64,000 nt of DNA, from NCBI RefSeq assembly GCF_005047635.1, contig NZ_SUKC01000007.1, positions 139,202-203,201 on the forward strand, given 5' to 3'. The stretch's first letter is position 1. Each line of letters begins with the position of its first letter. The DNA is from Arthrobacter sp. CAU 1506. Its GTDB lineage: Bacteria; Actinomycetota; Actinomycetes; Actinomycetales; Micrococcaceae. This document shows positions 1 to 8,363 of this stretch, piece by piece. The notes under the pieces are model-generated. The model saw only the letters and a program-made list of their open reading frames with translations. It ran no database searches and was not told the origin of the DNA. The translations under genes and the position numbers were made by a program.

Positions 1-368
1 ATTTCGGTTCGCCCCAACAGGAACGTTAAGAAGGGGAAGAACAAGACACCGGGAATCGGATAAAGGAACGCCAATACTGTATTGGTGCCGCGCTCCATCC
101 ACTGGGACGCCGTGATAGCAATCCCGAGCGCAACCCCGATGAGCACGGCGAAGAAGATCGTCGCGAGCACCCGTAACAAGGTGGCGATGATATCGCCACC
201 CATTCCCGATCCGGCGTCGAAAATGATCCCAGCCCGGATGAGTATCTCAGTTGGCGGGGGAAAGAATGTAGGGCGGATGACGTCGGCTCGGCTGAGAAGC
301 TCCCACGTCAGAAGAATGAACACGGGACCGACAAACAGCGGCCATTTTTCACCCAAGGCGCGCCGCAT
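1..368 (-). CDS. ABC transporter permease, NitT/TauT/SsuC type (3' part lies outside the window)
   Basis: Inner-membrane subunit of an ABC importer, cut by the window edge after about 122 codons. The ATG at 368 overlaps the stop of the ATPase gene as ATGA, so it is translationally coupled and last visible in the operon. The visible part has a first hydrophobic segment near residues 11-24 and a second near 60-85 (ATLLRVLATIFFAVLIG), followed by the start of the binding-protein-dependent transport fold (LGIAITAS, then LYPIPGVLFFPFL). This matches SsuC/TauC/NrtB permeases in order and spacing. The substrate cannot be read from the permease. Confidence 0.8.
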   Translation of the reverse strand, partial: MRRALGEKWPLFVGPVFILLTWELLSRADVIRPTFFPPPTEILIRAGIIFDAGSGMGGDIIATLLRVLATIFFAVLIGVALGIAITASQWMERGTNTVLAFLYPIPGVLFFPFLTFLLGRTE

Positions 369-1174
369 CACCGATCGTCCACCGCCATCGCCAATTGAAC
401 TTCATCCCGAAGATGGTTCCAAATATCCTGCGACAGCGCCGCAAACTCCGACGTCCCGCGCAGCTCTGGGCTGCGATCGGGGCCGAAATCCAGTTGTACG
501 ATGTCGCGAATACGGCCGGGCCGGGCTGACATCAGCACAATGCGGTCAGAGAGGAATACCGCCTCGTCGATCGCGTGCGTGATGTATAAGACAGTCGGCT
601 TCGTCTGCTGCCGCAACTCCAGAATCTGTTCCTGCAGCAGGGTCCGGGTTTGGGCGTCGAGCGCACCAAGCGGCTCGTCCATGAGCAAGACCTCGGCGTC
701 CTGGGCCAGGGCCCTGGCGATGCCAACCCGCTGCTTCATTCCCCCAGAGAGCTGATGAGGAAAGAAATCGCCGAAGCGTGCCAGTCCGAGCCTGGCTAGC
801 TGCTCGTCGGCAATCTCTGCGGCCTCTTTCTTGGGCATGTTTCGGTTGCGCGGGCCGAACATGACGTTCTCGCGCACCGACAGCCAAGGAAAGAGGGCGT
901 GCTCTTGGAAAACCATCGCCGTCTTCGGACGGTCTGGCTTGGAGCTTTCGATTTCGACAGTCCCCGATGAGGGTTCGTAAAGCCCGGCCACCAGTCGCAG
1001 CAGGGTCGACTTTCCGCAGCCGGACGGTCCAACGATTGAGACGAACTCGGATTCGGCGACCTCCAGGGACACGCCCTCCAGCGCGGTCACGTTCTCTTGC
1101 CCTGGGAACTTTTTGGCGACGTCGTTTAGGCGGACTTTGGCCTTGGCCTGCACGCTCATATCCTCTCGCGTCAT
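368..1174 (-). CDS. ABC transporter ATP-binding protein, SsuB/TauB/NrtD family
   Basis: Energises the importer formed with the neighbouring permease and lipoprotein. With the ATG at 1174 the protein has 268 residues. Walker A GPSGCGKST is near 49-57, the Q-loop VFQEH near 90, the signature LSGGMKQ near 142-148, Walker B VLLMDEP near 162-168, and the H-loop in YITHAIDEAVFL. The motif AIDEAVFLSDRI after the H-loop is typical of the nitrate/sulfonate/taurine subfamily. I chose ATG 1174 because it overlaps the upstream stop as ATGA; a GTG at 1198 and an ATG at 1159 are alternatives. Confidence 0.88.
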   Translation of the reverse strand: MTREDMSVQAKAKVRLNDVAKKFPGQENVTALEGVSLEVAESEFVSIVGPSGCGKSTLLRLVAGLYEPSSGTVEIESSKPDRPKTAMVFQEHALFPWLSVRENVMFGPRNRNMPKKEAAEIADEQLARLGLARFGDFFPHQLSGGMKQRVGIARALAQDAEVLLMDEPLGALDAQTRTLLQEQILELRQQTKPTVLYITHAIDEAVFLSDRIVLMSARPGRIRDIVQLDFGPDRSPELRGTSEFAALSQDIWNHLRDEVQLAMAVDDR

Positions 1175-2217
1175 TTCTTGAGGGCCGCGTCGCGCCACGT
1201 GAAGTCCCAGATCTCTTCTTCGGGGATGATCTGGTCGTAATTCAGCGAGCCCTGTTTCATAAAGAACTCCTGGTAGCGAAGCAGCACGTCCAAATCGACG
1301 CTCAGGTCGGCAAGGATATGGTGCTGCCGCGAAGCCGCGACGATCTTCGGGTCCGCTCCGGTGTACTCCTCCACCAGCGCGAGCATTTCCTCGCTATCCC
1401 AGCCGTTCTCCGCAAGGTCTTCAGCCGCCATAGCGTAAGCGCGCATGAAGTCTTCCGCGAGTTGCTGGTTCTGCTCGGCCCAATCCGTGTTGTATATGAT
1501 GCCCGTGAATGGCATCGGCGGCTCGTCCGTCGGTGTCTCCCACGGCCGGTAGGCGGATCCGTTCTGCTCCGCCTGCGTGGGGAACGGCTCCGACAGAATG
1601 CCGCCGGCGATCCCGCCGTTGGCGAGTGCGGGCACCTGATCGGGGAACGGAATGTGCTCGAGCGCGACCTCATCCATGGACAGTCCGCCACGTTCAAGGG
1701 CGAATCCCAGCAGCGCCTCGGTCACGACGCCCGGTGCGTTCGCTGCGAAAGTTTCTCCCTCGAGTTGCGACATATCCTCTGCCAGCTTGGCAGCCTCCTC
1801 CGAAGATCCCGCGAGCTTCGAGGAGATGATGAAGTAATCCTCAATGTAGCCAGAGTGCATCGGCGCCACGTACCGCACCGGCAGGCCCTCATCGAACGCG
1901 TTGTAGGCGGCGGAGCCGATGCCGGCGAATCCAGCGTCGTACTGAGCGGTGGCCACGCCGGTGATCGACTCGTTACCGCTGGTGACCTCGACGAGTTCCA
2001 CGTTGATGCCGACCTCGTCGGCATATTTCTCCGCGGCAACGAAAATCGGCAGGGAAGACCCGGTCGCCAGATAGGCGACGCGGATCGTGCCTCCATCGTC
2101 TTCGCTACCTGAGGCGGCACCTTCAGGGTCGGCCGCACACCCGGTTAGGGCCAGGGCGGCGGCAGCTCCGGCAGCGACGAGGAGCCGCCGGGAACGGGTT
2201 GTCATTGCATGGATCAT
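1171..2217 (-). CDS. ABC substrate-binding lipoprotein, NMT1/SsuA-like
   Basis: Extracytoplasmic solute-binding lipoprotein of the importer. The N-terminus has a basic region, a hydrophobic stretch and the lipobox LTGC with the lipidated cysteine near residue 27. The mature part (RVAYLATGSSLPIFVAAEK, later GVATAQYDAGFAGIGSAAYN) follows the NMT1/THI5-like periplasmic-binding fold used for taurine, sulfonates, phthalate and pyrimidine precursors. AGGGAG lies 7 nt before the ATG, which supports this start. The gene sits 57 bp downstream of the ThDP enzyme gene on the same strand, so the imported compound is probably that enzyme's substrate or precursor. The ligand is unknown. Confidence 0.85.
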   Translation of the reverse strand: MIHAMTTRSRRLLVAAGAAAALALTGCAADPEGAASGSEDDGGTIRVAYLATGSSLPIFVAAEKYADEVGINVELVEVTSGNESITGVATAQYDAGFAGIGSAAYNAFDEGLPVRYVAPMHSGYIEDYFIISSKLAGSSEEAAKLAEDMSQLEGETFAANAPGVVTEALLGFALERGGLSMDEVALEHIPFPDQVPALANGGIAGGILSEPFPTQAEQNGSAYRPWETPTDEPPMPFTGIIYNTDWAEQNQQLAEDFMRAYAMAAEDLAENGWDSEEMLALVEEYTGADPKIVAASRQHHILADLSVDLDVLLRYQEFFMKQGSLNYDQIIPEEEIWDFTWRDAALKK

Positions 2218-2274
2218 GATGAAACTCCCTTGTTTCGTGCGTGTCCGAGGTTTCGGTGGGTCCGAGCTGTACTT

Positions 2275-3927
2275 TTAGTGGCCTTCTTCCCTGGCCATGA
2301 GCCAGGAGGGACGGCCGGTGATCTTGGCATCAATGACCAAGGGGCGATTCCGGTCGGACTCGAGCCAGGCGGTTACCCCGCCAAGGTCGTCGAGTGACCG
2401 CACGGTGATCGCGTCGCAGCCGTAGCCTCGGGCAATCGCCGCGATGTCCGCGTCCGGAAAGCGAACGATTTCCTGTTCCTTGGCCGTCGACTCAGGGAAC
2501 AGGTGAATCTCTGCGCCGTAGGCGCTGTCGTTGTAGACGATGATCAACATGCCGAGCTGCAGTCGGACGGCCGTCTCCAACTCCACGGCGCCCATCAGCA
2601 GCGAGCCATCCCCGGTGCCGAGCACCGCCATCCGGTCGGGGCGCGCAACCGCTGCGCCGATGACGCTGCCGAGTCCCAGGCCGATGGACTGGAACGATAG
2701 AGGGAGCACATACCCCTCGTCGTCAGGAACTCGCAGGTGGGCGCCCGGGTAGGCGTTGACGTTGCCGCCGTCGACAACAACCACACGTTCGTCGGGCAGC
2801 AACGCGTCGAGGGCGTTGGTGAGGGCTGCCGGATCGACGAAGCCCGGCTCGTCAACCGGATCGACGGTCTGGTCCGACCAGTACCGTGCACGGCGGACCC
2901 GCTCGGCAACCTCCGGCGTCCGGTATCCCGCGCTGGCTGTCCCCGTCGCGGCCAGCGCCTTGGAGGTCGCCAGGGCAACAGCGGCCGCATCGCCAACGAT
3001 GCCGAGGTCTACCAGCCGGTGCTTGCCGATCGCCTCGGCCCGGTCGTCAACCTGGACGAGAGTTGTTTGGTCAATGAGCGAGCCGCCGCGCGTTGTCCAG
3101 TTGTTCAGGGCCACGCCGAATCCGACGACGAGGTCGGCATCGCGCACCAGCTCCGCGGCAGGCTCGGTCGCGAAACCGCCCATGATGTCCAGCGCCCACT
3201 CGTCGCCTTCGAAGATGCCGCGGCCACCTCCGGATGCGATGAGCAGGGCTCCCGCCGCGGCTGCCAGCTCGCGCAGCGCCCCTTTGGCGCCCCGCGAGCC
3301 CCGACCTCCGATGATGACCGGTCGTTCCGCCTTCGCAAAAAGGCTGGCGAGCTCCACGGCATCTGTCGCCGAAACCATCGGCGTCGGCACTCGAAGATTG
3401 GAGACGAGGCTCGCTCCCTGGTACTGAATCTCGCCCTCTTGGATGTCCACGGGCATGGAAAGGACAACCGTGGTTCGCTCGATTTGTGCGACGCGGAAGG
3501 CTCGTGCTGCATCGGAAAGGGCCGTCTCAACAGAATGGATGCGCATCGGCGTCGCGCCGAGTGCCCTGACAGCCGAGTCCTGGTCGATGTGGAAATTCGA
3601 CGTTACGTCGCCGACCGCACTATCTGCGGCAAGGACCAGCAGGGGCGTGTGGCATTTCGCGGCCTCGGTCACCCCCGTGAGTGCGTTCGTGAGACCACAG
3701 CCTTGGTGGAGGCTCAGCGCACTTACTTCCCCGGTGAGCCGGGAATAGGCATCTGCCATGGACGCCGCGCCGGCCTCGTGGCGGGCTGCCACGAACTGGG
3801 CGCCGGCAGCCACGAGCGCGTTGGTGACGCGGAAATTTCCGCTGCCAACCACTCCGAACACCTGCGACACGCCCAAGTCGGCGAACATGTGGCCGAGAGC
3901 GTCGGAAACCCTCATCTTCTGCGTCAT
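2275..3927 (-). CDS. ThDP-dependent enzyme, acetolactate synthase/benzoylformate decarboxylase superfamily
   Basis: Predicted cytoplasmic thiamine-diphosphate enzyme for decarboxylation or carboligation of a 2-keto acid or related compound. It is about 550 residues, the normal length. The N-terminal PYR domain carries the catalytic glutamate in RHEAGAAS (near residue 51). The C-terminal PP domain has GTGDGS near 439 followed by YNDSAYG, the Mg/ThDP-binding GDG...N motif. ATG 3927 is preceded by AGG at a usable distance; an in-frame ATG at 3936 and a GTG at 3969 are less likely. It is not a housekeeping acetolactate synthase: there is no regulatory subunit gene nearby, and it is cotranscribed with an importer and divergent from a LysR gene. 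The substrate cannot be assigned. Confidence 0.82.
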   Translation of the reverse strand: MTQKMRVSDALGHMFADLGVSQVFGVVGSGNFRVTNALVAAGAQFVAARHEAGAASMADAYSRLTGEVSALSLHQGCGLTNALTGVTEAAKCHTPLLVLAADSAVGDVTSNFHIDQDSAVRALGATPMRIHSVETALSDAARAFRVAQIERTTVVLSMPVDIQEGEIQYQGASLVSNLRVPTPMVSATDAVELASLFAKAERPVIIGGRGSRGAKGALRELAAAAGALLIASGGGRGIFEGDEWALDIMGGFATEPAAELVRDADLVVGFGVALNNWTTRGGSLIDQTTLVQVDDRAEAIGKHRLVDLGIVGDAAAVALATSKALAATGTASAGYRTPEVAERVRRARYWSDQTVDPVDEPGFVDPAALTNALDALLPDERVVVVDGGNVNAYPGAHLRVPDDEGYVLPLSFQSIGLGLGSVIGAAVARPDRMAVLGTGDGSLLMGAVELETAVRLQLGMLIIVYNDSAYGAEIHLFPESTAKEQEIVRFPDADIAAIARGYGCDAITVRSLDDLGGVTAWLESDRNRPLVIDAKITGRPSWLMAREEGH

Positions 3928-3997
3928 TGCACCCATCCTGTTTCTAGGTCTTCGTCGACCTCCTATCACCGTAGGTATTGCGCTGATGTGCGTCTAC

Positions 3998-4007
3998 TGA
4001 ATATTCA
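3998..4007. promoter_or_regulatory. Palindrome TGAATATTCA in the LysR/ThDP divergent region
   Basis: A perfect 10-bp palindrome in the about 90-bp region between the divergent LysR and ThDP genes. A related TGAATAATGA half lies at 4029-4038. The A/T-rich dyad in a LysR intergenic space is consistent with a LysR-type binding site. The placement is seen in the sequence; the function is inference. Confidence 0.4.
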
Positions 4008-4018
4008 TCATTCTCGAC

Positions 4019-4945
4019 ATGACCATAGTGAATAATGAGGCCATGTTGCTCAACCTTGACCTGAACCTCTTGCGTACCTTCGTCGTCGTATACCGCGCGA
4101 AAAACCTCACCGCGGCGGCGGAGACGTTGCGGGTATCGCAGCCCGGGGTCAGCCATGCCCTGAGGCGTCTGCGGACGCATTTCGACGATCCGCTCTTCAT
4201 CCGCACGGGTACGGGCGTGCGTCCCACCCGCCTGGCCGCCGACCTCTACGCGGAAATCAGCGGTCCCCTGTCGCACATCGTCGCAAGCATGGAGGACCGA
4301 ACCCGCTTCGATCCGGCCACCTCGCACCGCCGCTTTCGGATCGCGCTCACCGACCTCGGCGAGGCCGGCCTGCTCCCCCGCATCCTGCTGGCTACGGGGA
4401 GTGTGGGTCCGGGGATCGAGATCGAGGTGGTGCCGCTGGACATTGACACGGTCGCGCGGGACGTCGTGACGAGGGACATCGACGCCGCGATCACGAGTTC
4501 TGCCGTCCTGGGCCAGGTAAACCAGGAGGTTCTTTTCCGTGATCGCTACGCCTGCCTGGCGCCCGCCGACCTGGAGGACGACAACGGGCGGATCCGGGTC
4601 GAGGATCTACAAAGGCTGCCCGAGGCCCGAGTCGGCTCCTCTGCGGGTCACGGAGCAATCACCGAGGCAGTCACCACGCTCGGAGCGGGCGTCCTCTCCC
4701 GGGCCCCGCAGGTTGAAGTGCCCCGTTTCACATCGCTGCCTTGGATCGTCGCGCGGTGTGGGTACGTTGCCATCATTCCGATCGATGCCTTCGCTGCACT
4801 GACGGTCCCTGAGGGAGCGAAGCTGCTGGAACTTCCATTCCCCTCGCCAACAACGGCTGTGTATCTCGTCTCGCACGCCGCCGCGGATGCCGACTCCGCG
4901 ACTGCATGGTTCCTGGACACAGTGCGTTCGGCTCTCGCCGCGTGA
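4019..4945 (+). CDS. LysR-family transcriptional regulator
   Basis: Transcription factor of about 308 residues, standard for the family. The N-terminal winged helix-turn-helix is seen in LDLNLLRTFVVVYRAKNL, AAETLRVSQPGVSHALRRL and FDDPLFIRTGTGVRPTRLA. The C-terminal two-lobed effector domain starts near residue 95 (RRFRIALTDLGEAGLLPRI). It faces the ThDP/ABC operon and is the likely co-inducer-dependent regulator of it. The start is uncertain: ATG 4019 has no clear Shine-Dalgarno, and ATG 4043 follows GAGG with only 2 nt spacing. Confidence 0.85.
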   Translation: MTIVNNEAMLLNLDLNLLRTFVVVYRAKNLTAAAETLRVSQPGVSHALRRLRTHFDDPLFIRTGTGVRPTRLAADLYAEISGPLSHIVASMEDRTRFDPATSHRRFRIALTDLGEAGLLPRILLATGSVGPGIEIEVVPLDIDTVARDVVTRDIDAAITSSAVLGQVNQEVLFRDRYACLAPADLEDDNGRIRVEDLQRLPEARVGSSAGHGAITEAVTTLGAGVLSRAPQVEVPRFTSLPWIVARCGYVAIIPIDAFAALTVPEGAKLLELPFPSPTTAVYLVSHAAADADSATAWFLDTVRSALAA

Positions 4946-5014
4946 GTCAGGTCAACTCCACGAAGGGTAGGGCCCGTGCTTCGCACCGGGGACGCGTCTA
5001 GGTTGCCGGGATCT

Positions 5015-5686
5015 CTAGGTGGTGGGAGCGACCAATCCCGCATTAACGGCCATCAGGGCCGCCTGCGTGCGCGATGTCAGATTGAGTTTGCCCAGCATGT
5101 TGGAAACGTGTGTACGGGCCGTCCGCTCGCTGATGAACAATTCCTTGGCGATTTCGCGGTTGGATTTCCCAGTGGCCACTAGCCGCAGCACGGCCCGCTC
5201 CCGCTCGGTGAGGGAAGACATCCCGACGCTGGGCGCACTCATTTGCAGTGTGAACTTCTTGGCCATGGACGTGTCGATGAATACCTCGTCGCGTGCGGCG
5301 GCCCGTATCGCCGCGGCTACATCCAGCGCCCCGGCGTCCTTCAGCAGGTAGCCGGATGCCCCCAACTGCATCATGGTGTTCATGCGCTCCATCTCACCGA
5401 AGCTGGTCAAAACCACCACTTTAACCCCGGGGTGCTTGCGCCGGATTTCCTGCATCGCGGTCATCCCGTCCATTCGCGGCATCATCAGATCCAGAAGAAC
5501 GACGTCGGGGAGGTTGCCATACGTGTCCAGCTCAGCCAGCTGCTCCAGAGCGTCCTGGCCGTCCACCGCCTGCCCAATCGCCTCAATGTCCTCGAGCACT
5601 TCAAGGTAGGCCGAGATGCCGCGTCGGGCCACCGCATGGTCATCAACGATCAACACTCTTAGCGTCTTCGGCGAGGATGTGCTCAT
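5015..5686 (-). CDS. NarL/LuxR-type response regulator
   Basis: Cytoplasmic DNA-binding response regulator of 223 residues. The receiver domain has the acidic pair in LIVDDHAVARRG and the phosphoacceptor aspartate at about residue 66 in VVLLDLMMPRMDG, with the switch residues TSFGE and the lysine in YLLKD. The C-terminal LuxR helix-turn-helix is LTERERAVLRLVATGKSN then REIAKELFISERTARTH. Its ATG overlaps the histidine kinase stop as ATGA, so the two are a coupled pair. Both lie downstream of the ring-cleavage operon, suggesting they respond to an aromatic compound; that link is inference from position. Confidence 0.92.
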   Translation of the reverse strand: MSTSSPKTLRVLIVDDHAVARRGISAYLEVLEDIEAIGQAVDGQDALEQLAELDTYGNLPDVVLLDLMMPRMDGMTAMQEIRRKHPGVKVVVLTSFGEMERMNTMMQLGASGYLLKDAGALDVAAAIRAAARDEVFIDTSMAKKFTLQMSAPSVGMSSLTERERAVLRLVATGKSNREIAKELFISERTARTHVSNMLGKLNLTSRTQAALMAVNAGLVAPTT

Positions 5687-7191
5687 GGCTGCCTTCCGGG
5701 GGAATGGTAAGTGACAAGGTGCGGGACTTCGGCGCGCACCACGGTGCCGGCCCCGCCGAAATTCAGGTCGACGTCGAAAGCGCCGTTCCATCGTTCGACG
5801 CGCTGGCGCATGAACGCCAGTCCGTGGCCTTCATGCTCAAGGGCCTCACGGGCAGCACCGGGTGGTTCCGGCTTTCCGCCGTTGTCGCGGACAGTCAATC
5901 GAATCTGACCGTTGCTAACGTCGAGGGTAATGACGATCAGGTCGGCGGGCGAATGTTTGACGGCATTGTGCACAGCTTCCGCGGCCACGTAATAGAGATC
6001 CTCTGCGAGTTCGCCGCCGATCTCGTCCACTACCGCTTCGGCGTTGAGCTCAAACTTGACGCCGGTCTGCCGGTGCGTGGTTGCCGTCAGCCTGGTCAGG
6101 GCTCCGCGAAGCCCGCTGCTCCCGATGACGGTGGGACGCAGCTGGGTGACAAGTCCCCTCAGGTCCTTCAGGACGGAACCGGTGATGTCCTCGAGTTCTG
6201 CGGCGATTGCATGGATGCGCTGGTCCCGCTCCGGGCCATCGGTCAGGATCTTGAGCGTTTGTGTCAGCATGCCCATGGAAAAGACTTGCTGCACTGCTGA
6301 ATCATGAAGATCCCGTGCCAGCCGCTGCCGCTCCTCCCGGTGGGCCGCGCTCCGCTCCTCTTCCAGCATGGAGGCGTAGTCGATGGCCAGTCCCGCCTGT
6401 TCCGCCATCGACGTCAGGAACTCGATGGCTTCCTCGTCGAGGGCCTGCCCCGGTGCGAGAAACGCGTTAAGGATGCCGATCGTGTTCTGCCGGACCTTGA
6501 TCGGGATCGAGGCAAACGCGTCCCATGTCGGGTATCGGTGAAACTCGTGCAACGGCTCCCACGCCGGATTGGACATGAACGCGTCGTAGCGGTGCGGGAA
6601 TATCACCGGCTTACCCGATTCCATGGCGTTGAGCATTCCCAAATCCGCGCCCCGCCGTCGACACTCCATAAGGAGGGAAAAGAAGGCGCCGCTCCGAGAA
6701 GCTGGAAACCCGGCCATACCAAGCATGTGGAGCTTGTCGCCGGAATACTCGTTGGTCAACACCTGCACTCCGGCCAGCCCATCGGCCTGCAGAATCTCGT
6801 GGGCCAAAGCGCTCAACGTTGCCGGGAGTGAACGTTCGGAGGCCACGCGTGCCGCTGTTCGCGCCACTGCCATGGCACGCCTTTCGCGCTGTCGCCGGCG
6901 CGTCACGTCATAAAACGCGACACTGTAGGCCTCACCCACCCGCTGCATCCGGTAAGCAAGCTCTACAGAGTTCCCGGCTGCTTTGATCCACGCGGTGCTC
7001 CATCCAGTGCCGGATGCCGGCTGCCCCTCGACCAGCCCGCTTTCCCCGGACAGGAGTGCGTGCAACGGCTGCAAGGCTCCGCCGTGGTTTCCGAGTATGG
7101 CCCGGCCACTGGAATTCAGCCGTGTCACGCAGCCAGCCTGGTCCAGAAGCGCCAGGCCGACAGGCGAGTGCTCCCAATCCTTGTCCGGCAT
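5683..7191 (-). CDS. Sensor histidine kinase with PAS and GAF domains (HisKA_3 family)
   Basis: Soluble-looking sensor kinase of about 502 residues with no clear membrane segment. A PAS-like domain occupies the first about 100 residues (SPVGLALLDQAGCVTRLNSS), a GAF domain about 120-285, the dimerisation/phosphoacceptor motif RQRLARDLHDSAVQQ with His near 296, and a HATPase domain (AAEAVHNAVKHS, VRDNGGK, GHGLAFMRQRVE). ATG 7191 is preceded by GGGAGG at 3-4 nt; a TTG at 7218 is the alternative. It pairs with the adjacent NarL-type regulator. The ligand of the GAF/PAS domains is unknown. Confidence 0.9.
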   Translation of the reverse strand: MPDKDWEHSPVGLALLDQAGCVTRLNSSGRAILGNHGGALQPLHALLSGESGLVEGQPASGTGWSTAWIKAAGNSVELAYRMQRVGEAYSVAFYDVTRRRQRERRAMAVARTAARVASERSLPATLSALAHEILQADGLAGVQVLTNEYSGDKLHMLGMAGFPASRSGAFFSLLMECRRRGADLGMLNAMESGKPVIFPHRYDAFMSNPAWEPLHEFHRYPTWDAFASIPIKVRQNTIGILNAFLAPGQALDEEAIEFLTSMAEQAGLAIDYASMLEEERSAAHREERQRLARDLHDSAVQQVFSMGMLTQTLKILTDGPERDQRIHAIAAELEDITGSVLKDLRGLVTQLRPTVIGSSGLRGALTRLTATTHRQTGVKFELNAEAVVDEIGGELAEDLYYVAAEAVHNAVKHSPADLIVITLDVSNGQIRLTVRDNGGKPEPPGAAREALEHEGHGLAFMRQRVERWNGAFDVDLNFGGAGTVVRAEVPHLVTYHSPGRQP

Positions 7192-7305
7192 GTTCCTCCC
7201 GCTCAATACCCGCTCCAACGCGAGCTACATCACACGCGCATCAGAGGATACTCTGCCGCACGATGAATTGATAAAACGCATCCGTCACTGACAGAGTCGT
7301 CCTGT

Positions 7306-8049
7306 TCACCGAAGGAGGCCGCCGCCGTCGTACACCAAGGTTTGGCCGGTGATCAGCGCGGCGTCGGGCGACGCCAGGTAGGCGGCAAGGCCGGCGAAAT
7401 GCTCCGGTGTGACATATTCCTTGATCGCCTGCCTGGACATGGTGGCAGCGAAAACTTCCTCGCCGGAATGCTCGCGGGTCCCCGGCGTGGCAACTTGGGC
7501 CGGGACGATCGCGTTGACGGTGATGCCGTCTGCCCCCAACTCGTTCGCCAGTACGCGGGTGAGACCGGTCAGCGCGCCTTTGGAGGCCACATATGCAGCC
7601 TGACCGGCATTGCCGGTAAAGAAGGTGCGCGACGCGACGTTGATGACCCGCCCGCGGTGCTCGCTGGCTTTCAGGTACGGGTAGGCTGCTTGGGTCATCA
7701 GGAGCGGCCCGACGGCATTTACATCGAAGTAGCGATGCATCTGGTCGGCCGTCACGTCCAGGAAACTGTGCCTGCCGCTGAGCAGACCGGCGTTGTTGAC
7801 CAGAATGTCCAGCCCGCCGAACTGCTCCGCGACTTTCCGGACAGTGGCGTTGACGTCCTCCCGGTCGGTCACGTCGCAGGCAAGAAACTGTACGCCCGCC
7901 TCCAGCGGACCTGCCGGCTCCTTGATGTCCAGCGATGCGACTGTGCACCCTTCCGCCGCCAAGCGGCCGGCGATCCCGCGGCCAAGACCGCCGGAACCGC
8001 CGGTCACGATCGCCACCCGGCCCACGAGCCGCGGTGCCGCATCCGCCAT
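7306..8049 (-). CDS. Short-chain dehydrogenase/reductase (SDR)
   Basis: NAD(P)-dependent classical SDR of 247 residues. It has the cofactor-binding GGSGGLGRG near 17-25, NNAG in the middle, a catalytic Ser in NVASRTF and the YVASK active-site motif. Asp in SLDIKE after beta-2 favours NAD over NADP. The ATG at 8049 has AGGAG 8 nt upstream. It lies 2 bp after the CatC-like gene and is the last metabolic gene of the ring-cleavage operon, so a pathway dehydrogenation step is likely; the substrate is unknown. Confidence 0.88.
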   Translation of the reverse strand: MADAAPRLVGRVAIVTGGSGGLGRGIAGRLAAEGCTVASLDIKEPAGPLEAGVQFLACDVTDREDVNATVRKVAEQFGGLDILVNNAGLLSGRHSFLDVTADQMHRYFDVNAVGPLLMTQAAYPYLKASEHRGRVINVASRTFFTGNAGQAAYVASKGALTGLTRVLANELGADGITVNAIVPAQVATPGTREHSGEEVFAATMSRQAIKEYVTPEHFAGLAAYLASPDAALITGQTLVYDGGGLLR

Positions 8050-8051
8050 GC

Positions 8052-8327
8052 CTACCGCTCCTGTGGATGCGTCGCCAGCGGCTCCACGGACACTTCCATC
8101 CACGGGAACTGCGGCAGGGACGCCAGAGCGTCATGCAGTTCGGTTGCATCGTCGGCTTCCCAGAGCCCGACGACGGCGCGCCGCCCTGGGATGCGCCACA
8201 GCCGTTTCAGAGTGCCCTCCTGCCTGAGTTCCATGGCGCGTGCCCGTTCCTGGGACTTGAGCTGCTGGGCCTGATCCGCACTCATCGAATCAGGCAACGT
8301 TGTTTCAAATCGAACGAGGAATTCCAT
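8052..8327 (-). CDS. Muconolactone delta-isomerase-like protein (CatC family)
   Basis: Small protein of 91 residues with the start MEFLVRFETTLPDS and the core WRIPGRRAVVGLWEADDATE, both typical of the CatC ferredoxin-like fold. CatC isomerises muconolactone to 3-oxoadipate enol-lactone in the catechol ortho pathway. AGGAGG lies 10 nt before the ATG. Here it sits in an operon with an extradiol dioxygenase rather than with catA/catB, so the natural substrate may be another lactone or enol formed after ring opening. The family is seen with good confidence; the reaction in this context is not established. Confidence 0.8.
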   Translation of the reverse strand: MEFLVRFETTLPDSMSADQAQQLKSQERARAMELRQEGTLKRLWRIPGRRAVVGLWEADDATELHDALASLPQFPWMEVSVEPLATHPQER

Positions 8328-8363
8328 ACCTACTTAACCTCCTGTGTGGTCTGGCGGAACGGT

